From NCBI RefSeq assembly GCF_026898115.1, contig NZ_CP114036.1:8364001-8428000 (forward strand): 64,000 nucleotides of DNA. The letters are read 5' to 3'. A program made the translations under genes and the position numbers. The stretch's first letter is position 1, and each line of letters starts with the position of its first letter. A model generated the notes under the pieces. The model ran no database searches. It had not been told where the DNA came from and saw only the letters and a list, made by a program, of their open reading frames with translations. Source of the stretch: Streptomyces sp. S465 (lineage in GTDB: Bacteria; Actinomycetota; Actinomycetes; Streptomycetales; Streptomycetaceae). Shown in pieces: positions 48,250 through 55,182 of this stretch.

Positions 48250-49794
48250 GTGGAGGCACCGGCGCACACCGGACGGCTGGACGAACTGCTGCACGAGGTG
48301 CGGCGGCAGATGAGCCGGGGGACCGGGGCGGACCCGCGGGCGGTTCTCGACTGGCTGGGCCGGCAGATCGACGCCGGTGTCGCGCTGGTCGGCAGCGCGG
48401 GGGCGGTGGAGGCGGCCACCGCGCGCTTCCCCCGGCAGATCCTGCCCTCGCTCGGGCCGACGCTGGCGCGCCTGGCCGGCGGGCAGATGGCCGCGGCGGT
48501 CACCGAGAGCGGGGCCTTCCAGGTGCGCCTGGAGGCACTCGGCGCGCGTGTGCCACGCCCCGTCCTGGTGGTGGCCGGCGCCTCGGCGCCCACCCGGGAC
48601 GCGGCGTCGCTGGTCTCGCACGCCGGGAGCGTCATCGCGCTGCTGGACCGGGCGCAGGACGCGGACACCACCTTCCGCGGCTACCAGCACAAGGCCCGGC
48701 AGCTGCGGTTCGCCGTCTTCAGCGCCCTGCTGGCGGGGGACATCACCCTGGCCCGCCGGATGACCACCGGCGCCGTCCCCGCGCTGCTGGACGCCGAACG
48801 GCTGCGGGTCTACCTGCTGCACTGCCCACCGGAGGACCGGGACCGGCTGGCGCAGGCCTACCAGGACGGATCGGGCTATCACGGCACGGGTCTGATGGTG
48901 CACTGCCCGGCCTTCGAGGAGCACCTCATCTGTCTCGTCGCCGACGACGACGACGCCGGCGCCGATGACGCCGATAAGGCCGACGCCGCCGACGGGACCG
49001 ACGCCGACCCCAAGACGGCCCACGGCCAGGGCATGGTGCTGCGCCGCCTGGTGCGGGAGAACCCGCACTACGCGCTGGGCATCAGCAGCCCGTATCCGCT
49101 CGGCGCCACGGCCGAGGCGTACGGGCAGGCCGTCCACGCCCTGGCCGCGGCGCACCACACCCCCGAGCGGACGGCCGCCTACCTCGGCCGGACCCCGCTG
49201 CTGCCGCTGCTGCCCCGCACCGACGCGGACGCCTGGGCCCGCGCCCTGCTGCGGCCACTGGCCACCACCCCCAGGGCCACGCTCGACATCACCCGGCTCG
49301 CCGTCACCTTCCCCCGGTCCGCCGTGGCCCGGCTGCTGGACATCAGCCGCAACACCGTCTCCCACCACCTCAGACGGGTGGAGACGGCCCTCGGCCTGGA
49401 CCTGGGCGAGGTGCGCACCCGGGCCGCCCTCGACCTGGCCTTCGGCCTGACCGGAGGGCAGCCGGAGGGTGGCTTCGGCGCCGCGGACGGGCGCCCGGTG
49501 CCCACCCTGGACGAGCTGCTGAGCACCGGACCCGCCCACGCCTGGGCGCGGGAATTCCTCGGCCCGCTGCGGGACACCCGGGGCCGCGATCTGCACACCA
49601 CCCTGCGCGCCTGGATCGACGCGAACACCGACGCCCAGCGGACCGCCCGCCACCTCGGCGTCAGCCGCAACACCGTCAGGGCCCGTCTGCGGGCCGCCGA
49701 ACACCTGCTCAGCCGTGATCTGCTCACCACCGGGTCCGGCATCCACGACCTGGTGCACGCCCTGCACATCTCCGGGCTCCACCAGGAGGTCTGA
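48250..49794 (+). CDS. PucR/CdaR-like regulator with two C-terminal HTH segments
   Basis: This 514-aa regulator has an N-terminal alpha/beta region with no PucR signature (LGRQIDAGVALVGSAGAVEAATARFPRQILP). A middle domain is interrupted by an Asp-rich insert (VADDDDAGADDADKADAADG, about 235-254). Two helix-turn-helix segments of PucR C-terminal type follow: FPRSAVARLLDISRNTVSHHLRRVE (about 355-380) and DAQRTARHLGVSRNTVRARLRAAEHLL (about 460-487). The GTG at 48250 follows AGGAGGAG. It is monocistronic, divergent from the lipoprotein gene. Its ligand and targets are unknown; nearby candidates are itself and the GST gene. Confidence 0.8.
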   Translation: MEAPAHTGRLDELLHEVRRQMSRGTGADPRAVLDWLGRQIDAGVALVGSAGAVEAATARFPRQILPSLGPTLARLAGGQMAAAVTESGAFQVRLEALGARVPRPVLVVAGASAPTRDAASLVSHAGSVIALLDRAQDADTTFRGYQHKARQLRFAVFSALLAGDITLARRMTTGAVPALLDAERLRVYLLHCPPEDRDRLAQAYQDGSGYHGTGLMVHCPAFEEHLICLVADDDDAGADDADKADAADGTDADPKTAHGQGMVLRRLVRENPHYALGISSPYPLGATAEAYGQAVHALAAAHHTPERTAAYLGRTPLLPLLPRTDADAWARALLRPLATTPRATLDITRLAVTFPRSAVARLLDISRNTVSHHLRRVETALGLDLGEVRTRAALDLAFGLTGGQPEGGFGAADGRPVPTLDELLSTGPAHAWAREFLGPLRDTRGRDLHTTLRAWIDANTDAQRTARHLGVSRNTVRARLRAAEHLLSRDLLTTGSGIHDLVHALHISGLHQEV

Positions 49795-49795
49795 C

Positions 49796-49840
49796 TGCGC
49801 ACCGTGCACATGCCCGCGGGCGACGATGCGCACCGTGCAC
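49796..49840. repeat. 14-bp direct repeat TGCGCACCGTGCAC just after the PucR-like gene
   Basis: Copies at 49796-49809 and 49827-49840. Each contains GTGCAC, so the region can also fold. It lies in the 472-bp gap 49795-50266, in which I find no gene. Confidence 0.55.
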
Positions 49841-50189
49841 CGTTGTCCGCCCCCGTGATCCGCTTTAGCGTCGGCCCTGCCGCACAGCGCGGGAACGAAG
49901 CCCCGGCCCCAGCGTGACGACGGTCTGCATCACCACGTGGGGAGTGATCCAGGCGGTCGCCGTACGGTGCGTCACAGCTCCGAGGGCTTCTTTCCCGCGC
50001 TCGGCGACGTTCCGGCCCACGTCCCCCCGAGATCGGGTGCGGCGAGCGCCCCCAGCAGCAGTGCCCCCGCACAGGTGGCACAGGCCGTGGCGCGCAGCGG
50101 GTCGATCCCGGCCGGCACCCGTGGCCCGGTGCCGTGTCCGATCCGTGAGGAATACCCCTTCCCGTGATGTGGAACCGGGTAGGTGTCAC

Positions 50190-50230
50190 CCCGTGGCACG
50201 GAACGTTCGCAAGCCAACCCGTGGCACGGA
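50190..50230. repeat. 13-bp direct repeat CCCGTGGCACGGA upstream of the GST gene
   Basis: Copies at 50190-50202 and 50218-50230 (28-bp period) lie 37-77 bp before the GST start, in its promoter region. A regulator-binding role is possible. Confidence 0.5.
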
Positions 50231-50266
50231 CCGCACACAAGGTTCACGCTGTGGAAGGTGGTCCCG

Positions 50267-51286
50267 TTGAACACCGCTGACCAGGACACATCCGGCGAGC
50301 GCAAGGAGTTCCGCCGATCCGCGCCACACTTCTCCGACCGGATCACCGCCGACGGCCGGGACGGCTGGCCGGTGGAGGCCGGGCGCTATCGGCTGGTGGT
50401 CAGCCGGGCCTGCCCCTGGGCGAGCCGTGCGCTGGTCTCACGGCGGCTGCTCGGCCTGGAGCCGGCCCTCTCGCTGGCCGTCGCCGACCCCGTCCAGGAC
50501 GAGCGCAGTTGGCGCTTCACCCTGGACCCGGGGGACCGGGACCCGGTGCTGGGCATCGCGTTCCTCAGTGAGGCGTACGACGCCCGCGAGACGGGATATC
50601 CGGGCGGGGTGAGCGTGCCCGCGGTCGTGGACGTCCCCAGCGGCGCACTGGTCACCAACGACTACCACCGGATCACCCTGGACCTCGCCACCGAGTGGAC
50701 CGCCCTCCACCGGGAGGGCGCCCCGGACCTGTACCCCGAGGAGCACCGCGACGAGATCGACGAGGTGGCGGAGGGGATCTACCGCGATGTGAACAATGGC
50801 GTGTACCGGGCGGGTTTCGCCGAGCACCAGCACACCTACGACGACGCCTACCGGCGTCTGTTCGCCCGCCTCGACGAGCTGTCCGAGCGGCTGGCCACGC
50901 GGCGCTATCTGGTCGGTGACACCATCACCGAGGCCGATATCCGGCTGTTCACCACGCTGGTCCGGTTCGACGCCGTCTACCACGGCCACTTCAAGTGCAA
51001 TCGCAACAAGCTCAGCGAGGACCCGGTGCTGTGGGGTTACGTCCGTGACCTGTTCCAGACGCCGGGCTTCGGGGACACCGTCGACTTCGACCACATCAAG
51101 CGCCACTACTACCAGGTGCACACGGACATCAATCCCCGCCGCATCGTCCCGCTCGGCCCCGACCGCTCCGGCTGGCTGACCCCGCATCACCGTGAGGAGC
51201 TGGGCGGTCGTCCATTCGGCGACGGCACCCCGCCCGGACCGGTGCCGGACGGCGAGGAGGTACCGGAGCGGGGCCGGGCGGACTGA
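50267..51286 (+). CDS. Xi-class glutathione S-transferase (glutathionyl/mycothiyl-hydroquinone reductase type)
   Basis: This 339-aa protein has the xi-class organisation: a long N-terminal extension, a thioredoxin fold with the catalytic Cys in SRACPWASRALVSRRLLGL (CPWA motif, about residues 47-50), then VPAVVDVPSGALVTNDYHRI. The all-helical C-terminal domain holds LYPEEHRDEIDEVAEGIYRDVNNGVYRAGFAEHQ and ADIRLFTTLVRFDAVYHGHFKCNRNKL. Xi enzymes reduce thiol-hydroquinone conjugates. Streptomyces make mycothiol rather than glutathione, so the thiol partner is probably mycothiol (inference). I chose the TTG at 50267 with GAAGG nine bases before; a GTG at 50258 is the alternative. Confidence 0.87.
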   Translation: MNTADQDTSGERKEFRRSAPHFSDRITADGRDGWPVEAGRYRLVVSRACPWASRALVSRRLLGLEPALSLAVADPVQDERSWRFTLDPGDRDPVLGIAFLSEAYDARETGYPGGVSVPAVVDVPSGALVTNDYHRITLDLATEWTALHREGAPDLYPEEHRDEIDEVAEGIYRDVNNGVYRAGFAEHQHTYDDAYRRLFARLDELSERLATRRYLVGDTITEADIRLFTTLVRFDAVYHGHFKCNRNKLSEDPVLWGYVRDLFQTPGFGDTVDFDHIKRHYYQVHTDINPRRIVPLGPDRSGWLTPHHREELGGRPFGDGTPPGPVPDGEEVPERGRAD

Positions 51287-51747
51287 TGTCGCACATGTCG
51301 CCATTCCCGCGTCGCCCGGCGGCGCGTGCGACCGCCGTTCGCCTGGTCTTCAAGTGATCAGCACAGCTGCTCCACAGATGCCGTGCGTACCTCCCGTCCC
51401 AGGTGTCACCTCGGCCCCGGTCCCGGCCGCCGGACCTGGAATGACGCGCGTCACCTGGCGAAAGGTGTCCGGGGCGCGGCGCGAAGGGTGACCTTTCTGT
51501 GAGGGAACCGCGTTGATGCTGTGTGCGGATGTGCCTGGCGTGTCATCGGTAAGTGGCGGAATGCCCGATTCCGGGGGTTGGCTGATTCGCGACGCCGCGA
51601 GCCCCGTGGTTACATCCCCTTCCGCGCTCAGGCAGCTACGGACCCCGGGTTCCCGGAGCCCCGTGGCCGGCCGCGGGAGCCGATCCCCTTCGGCCCCCAT
51701 GCGCTGTTGCAAGCTCAACGAGACAGTCACCCAAGGGAGACGCAACA
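51287..51747. other. 461-bp gap upstream of the precursor peptide gene
   Basis: No convincing gene is visible on either strand. It holds a perfect 12-bp palindrome TGACGCGCGTCA at 51443-51454 and, overlapping it on the right, the complementary pair CACCT/AGGTG (from about 51453 to 51468). The A+T content rises between 51490 and 51620, the likely promoter region of the precursor. Its length suggests a long leader or regulatory zone for the export locus. Confidence 0.5.
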
Positions 51748-51966
51748 ATGAACAACGCGCCCAAGGTCGCGACCCAGGAGATTTCCGACGCCGAGCTGGA
51801 CAACGTGGCCGGCGGCATCGGCAACCCGGTGGGCGACGTCCTCGGCACGGTCGACTCCGTCACCGGCCCGGTGGCCGGCGTCGTCGGCACCGTGACCGGC
51901 ACGGTTGACGGTCTCACCGGCCTGAACACCACCGGCATCGTCGGTGGGGTCGTCAGCAGCCTCTGA
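51748..51966 (+). CDS. Double-glycine leader bacteriocin-like precursor peptide
   Basis: This 72-aa peptide starts at the ATG after AAGGGAGA. Its leader, ending EISDAELDNVAGG (residues 11-23), has the E-L-D-x-V-x-GG pattern recognised by C39 peptidases. Cleavage would release a 49-aa core that starts IGNPVGDVLGTVDSVTG. The core has no Cys, His, Trp or aromatic residue. It is rich in Gly, Val and Thr, with a recurrent GTVD-x-h-TG unit at core positions 10-17 and 28-35. Hydrophobics recur at 3-4-residue spacing and GxxxG motifs (G17/G21, G24/G28/G32), suggesting a membrane-active or self-associating helix. The NHLP export genes directly follow. No modifying enzyme is adjacent. Confidence 0.85.
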   Translation: MNNAPKVATQEISDAELDNVAGGIGNPVGDVLGTVDSVTGPVAGVVGTVTGTVDGLTGLNTTGIVGGVVSSL

Positions 51967-51987
51967 GGCTGACGCACCGCCTTCCCC

Positions 51988-52016
51988 GTGCCCCGGACCC
52001 GCCAGGTCCGGGGCAC
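51988..52016 (+). terminator. Strong stem-loop between precursor and export genes (attenuator)
   Basis: Arms 51988-51999 and 52005-52016 form a perfect 12-bp stem with a 5-nt loop, 22 bp after the precursor stop and 80 bp before the HlyD-like gene. It probably allows high precursor expression with reduced read-through into the transporter genes. Confidence 0.75.
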
Positions 52017-52095
52017 TCGGCGGTCCGCGCCCGCCTCATCGAGCACTCCGCCCGTGGTGTCCGGCCACTCCCCTCGCGGTTGAGGAAAGACTTTC

Positions 52096-52902
52096 GTGCA
52101 GTTCCGCCAGCAGGCCCTCACCAAGCTTCAGTCGGCAGAGGACATCGATCTGCCGGTGCGCTATGCCCGTCCCCAGGGATGGCTGGCGCTGGCGGTGACG
52201 ATGGTGGTCATGGCCGGTGCCGCCGTATGGGCCGTCACCGGCGCCGTCTCCAGCACCCTGGAAGCCACCGGGATCCTCACCCACGGACAGGGCAGCTATG
52301 TGCTGCAGAGCCCGATCGCGGGCCAGGTGACCTCGGTCCTCGCGCGCGAGGGCAGCACCCTCCCGGCGGGAGCGCCGCTGCTGAAGGTCCGCACCGACCG
52401 TGGCACCACCGTCGTGCGCACCATCGCCGCCGGCCGGCTCACCGCCCTTTCCGCCTCGATCGGCTCCGTGCTGAACACCGGCGCCGACGTCGCGTCCGTG
52501 GAGCGGGTCGGCCACTCCGGCGACCCCCTGGTGGCGACCCTGTACGTCCCCGCGGACCGGGCGGCCTCGGTCCGGGCGGGCGCGTCGGTCGACCTCAGTG
52601 TGCAGTCCGTGCCCACGCAGACCTATGGGGTGCTGCGCGGTGCGGTGCAAGCCGTCGGCCGGACCGCCCAGTCGTCCCAGCAGATCGGCTCCTACCTCGG
52701 CAGCGAACAGCTCGGCGCGGAGTTCTCCAAGCACGGTCCGCCGGTCGCGGTCCAAGTGCGCCTTCACCGCAGCTCCGCCACCCGCTCCGGCTACCGCTGG
52801 TCGTCCCCCGAGGGCCCGCCGTTCGCCCTCGGCTCCATGACCCTGACCAGCGGCACCATCCACCTGGCCGACCGCCACCCCATCGATTGGCTGCTCCCGT
52901 GA
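52096..52902 (+). CDS. HlyD-like membrane fusion/adaptor protein of the bacteriocin exporter
   Basis: This 268-aa protein has one N-terminal TM (WLALAVTMVVMAGAAVWAVTG, about 29-49) and an extracytoplasmic biotinyl-lipoyl-like hairpin (GSYVLQSPIAGQVTSVLAREGSTLPAGAPLLKVRTD). The beta-barrel part of NHLP-type HlyD proteins follows (PLVATLYVPADRAASVRAGASVDLSV), and it ends HPIDWLLP. It links the ABC exporters to the cell exterior. GTG start after GAGGAAAG; the next gene's GTG overlaps its stop (GTGA). Confidence 0.9.
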   Translation: MQFRQQALTKLQSAEDIDLPVRYARPQGWLALAVTMVVMAGAAVWAVTGAVSSTLEATGILTHGQGSYVLQSPIAGQVTSVLAREGSTLPAGAPLLKVRTDRGTTVVRTIAAGRLTALSASIGSVLNTGADVASVERVGHSGDPLVATLYVPADRAASVRAGASVDLSVQSVPTQTYGVLRGAVQAVGRTAQSSQQIGSYLGSEQLGAEFSKHGPPVAVQVRLHRSSATRSGYRWSSPEGPPFALGSMTLTSGTIHLADRHPIDWLLP

Positions 52903-55181
52903 CCGCGACGAACCAAGGCGGCCCGCCCCGGCCCGCACCCGCCGGAAGCAGCGGGGCGCGCCGCCCCCAGCCGGCCCGCGGCCGGCGGCGCGCCCCGCGC
53001 GGCGGAGGCGGGCCGAGGACATCCAGGCGCCGGACCGTGCGCACCCCCACCGTGCTCCAGATGGAGGCCCTGGAGTGCGGTGCGGCGTCGCTGGCCATGG
53101 TGCTCGGACACTACGGGCGCCACGTCCCGCTGGAGGAACTGCGGATCGCCTGCGGTGTCTCCCGGGACGGATCGCGCGCCAGCAATCTGCTCAAGGCCGC
53201 CCGCGGCTACGGCCTGCGCGCCAAGGGCATGCAGATGGAGCCCGAGGCCCTCGCGGAGGTCCAGGCCCCGGCGATCCTGTTCTGGGAGTTCAACCACTAC
53301 GTCGTCTACGACGGCATGGGACGGCGGTTCGGCAAGCGCGGCGTCCACATCAACGACCCCGACAAGGGCCGCCGTTTCGTCCCCGTCGAGGAGTTCGACA
53401 CCAGCTTCACCGGTGTCGTCCTGGTCTTCGAACCCGAGGAGTCCTTCCGCCGGGGCGGCCGCCGCCCCGGGGTGCTGGGCGCCCTGCCCGCGCGGATGCG
53501 CGGCACCACGGGCACCTTGCTGGCGTCGCTGCTGGCCAGCCTGTTGCTGGTGGCGGTGGGGGCCGCGGTGCCGGCGCTCAGCCGTGCCTTCATCGACGGC
53601 TTCCTGATCGGCGGCCAGGACTCGACGCTGGGCCCGCTGTTCGCGTCCATGGCCGTGGCGGTGGCGCTGACCGCCGTGCTGACCGGCGTCCAGCAGGCCA
53701 ATCTGCTGCGCGGACGCATCATCTCCTCCACCCTCGGCAGCGCGCGGTTCCTGCGGCATCTGCTGCGGCTGCCCGTCACCTTCTTCGCCCAGCGCAGCCC
53801 GGCGGACCTGGTCCAGCGGCTGCGCTCCAACGACACCGTCGCCGAGACGCTCGCCCGCGATCTGGCCGCCGCGGCCGTCGACGGGATCGTGGTGGTCCTC
53901 TACGCCGTTCTGCTGTGGACCTACGACCCCCAGCTCACTGTCGTCGGCGTCGGACTGGCGCTGCTCAACGTGGTGGCGATGCGGGTGGTGGTACGGCTGC
54001 GGGCCACCAGGACCCAGAAGCTGCGGGCCGACACCGCGCGGCTGACCACCACCGCGTACACCGGTCTCCAGCTCATCGAGACGGTGAAGGCCACCGGCGG
54101 CGAGACCGGCTACTTCCGCCGCTGGGCCGGTCAGCACGCCATCACCCTGGACGAACAGCAGCGCCTCGGCGTGCCGAGCGCCCACCTGGCCGTGGTCGCC
54201 CCCACCCTCGCCACGCTCAACAGCGCCCTGATCCTGTGGATCGGCGGGCTGCGGGCCGTCGAGGGACACATCTCCATCGGTCTGCTGGTGGCCTTCCAGG
54301 CGCTGGTGGCCCGCTTCACCGCGCCCATCACCCGGCTCAACGGAGTGGCCGGCCGCGTGCAGGACTTCTCCGCCGACGTGGCCCGGCTCAAGGACGTGGA
54401 GAACTTCCCGGTGGACTCCCTCTACACCCGCGACGAGCCGCGCGCGGACACCCGCAGGCTGACCGGGCAGGTGACGCTGGAGCACATCACCTTCGGCTAC
54501 AACCCGCTGGACGAACCGCTGCTGCGCGACTTCTCGCTGTCCGTCGGCCCCGGCCGGCAGGTGGCGCTGGTCGGCGCCTCCGGCAGCGGCAAGTCCACCG
54601 TCTCCCGGCTCGTCTCCGGCCTCTACACCCCCTGGGAGGGGGTCATCCGCATCGACGGACAGCGCCTGGAGGACATCCCCCGCGGTGCGCTGGCCGCCTC
54701 GGTCTCCTTCGTCGACCAGGACGTCTTCCTGTTCGAGGGGACGGTGCGGGACAACGTGGCGCTGTGGGACCCGTCCATCCCGGACGACGCGGTGGTGGAG
54801 GCCCTGCGGGACGCCGCGCTCTACGACGATGTGATCGCACGCCGCCCGGAGGGCATCCACTGCCGGGTGGAGCAGGACGGCCGGAACTTCTCCGGCGGCC
54901 AGCGGCAGCGGCTGGAGATCGCCCGCGCCCTGGTGCGGCGCCCCAGCGTCCTGGTGCTGGACGAGGTCACCAGCGCCCTGGACGCGCGGACCGAGCAGAT
55001 CGTGATGGACAACCTGCGCCGCCGCGGCTGTGCGTGTGTGGTGATCGCCCACCGGCTCAGCACCGTGCGCGACAGCGACGAGATCCTCGTCCTGAACCGC
55101 GGCACGGTCGTCGAACGCGGACGGCACGAGGACCTCGCCGCCGCCCAGGGCCCGTACGCCGAGCTGATGAAGGAGCACTGA
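52899..55181 (+). CDS. NHLP-family peptidase/permease/ATPase (C39 peptidase-containing ABC exporter)
   Basis: This 760-aa protein has a basic, disordered N-terminus (1-48) and then a C39 peptidase with nucleophile Cys60 in LQMEALECGAASLAMVLGHYG, His133 in FNHYVVYDG and Asp153 in INDPDKG. These would cut after the double glycine of the precursor at 51748. Six TM helices lie at about 200-455 (ABC type-1 permease), and the nucleotide-binding domain has Walker A GASGSGKST at about 558-566, signature FSGGQRQRLEIARAL and Walker B VLVLDEVTSALD. It processes and exports the peptide. It is translationally coupled to the HlyD-like gene. Confidence 0.95.
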   Translation: MTATNQGGPPRPAPAGSSGARRPQPARGRRRAPRGGGGPRTSRRRTVRTPTVLQMEALECGAASLAMVLGHYGRHVPLEELRIACGVSRDGSRASNLLKAARGYGLRAKGMQMEPEALAEVQAPAILFWEFNHYVVYDGMGRRFGKRGVHINDPDKGRRFVPVEEFDTSFTGVVLVFEPEESFRRGGRRPGVLGALPARMRGTTGTLLASLLASLLLVAVGAAVPALSRAFIDGFLIGGQDSTLGPLFASMAVAVALTAVLTGVQQANLLRGRIISSTLGSARFLRHLLRLPVTFFAQRSPADLVQRLRSNDTVAETLARDLAAAAVDGIVVVLYAVLLWTYDPQLTVVGVGLALLNVVAMRVVVRLRATRTQKLRADTARLTTTAYTGLQLIETVKATGGETGYFRRWAGQHAITLDEQQRLGVPSAHLAVVAPTLATLNSALILWIGGLRAVEGHISIGLLVAFQALVARFTAPITRLNGVAGRVQDFSADVARLKDVENFPVDSLYTRDEPRADTRRLTGQVTLEHITFGYNPLDEPLLRDFSLSVGPGRQVALVGASGSGKSTVSRLVSGLYTPWEGVIRIDGQRLEDIPRGALAASVSFVDQDVFLFEGTVRDNVALWDPSIPDDAVVEALRDAALYDDVIARRPEGIHCRVEQDGRNFSGGQRQRLEIARALVRRPSVLVLDEVTSALDARTEQIVMDNLRRRGCACVVIAHRLSTVRDSDEILVLNRGTVVERGRHEDLAAAQGPYAELMKEH

Positions 55182-55182
55182 C

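Noticed and set aside
48064..49833. 589-codon minus-strand frame opposite the PucR-like gene
   Set aside because: Antisense shadow; the plus-strand gene has ribosome site, HTH motifs and proper codon bias.
51748..51966. Lanthipeptide or thiopeptide precursor
   Set aside because: The core has no cysteine, and no LanM, LanB/C, YcaO or radical SAM gene lies nearby.
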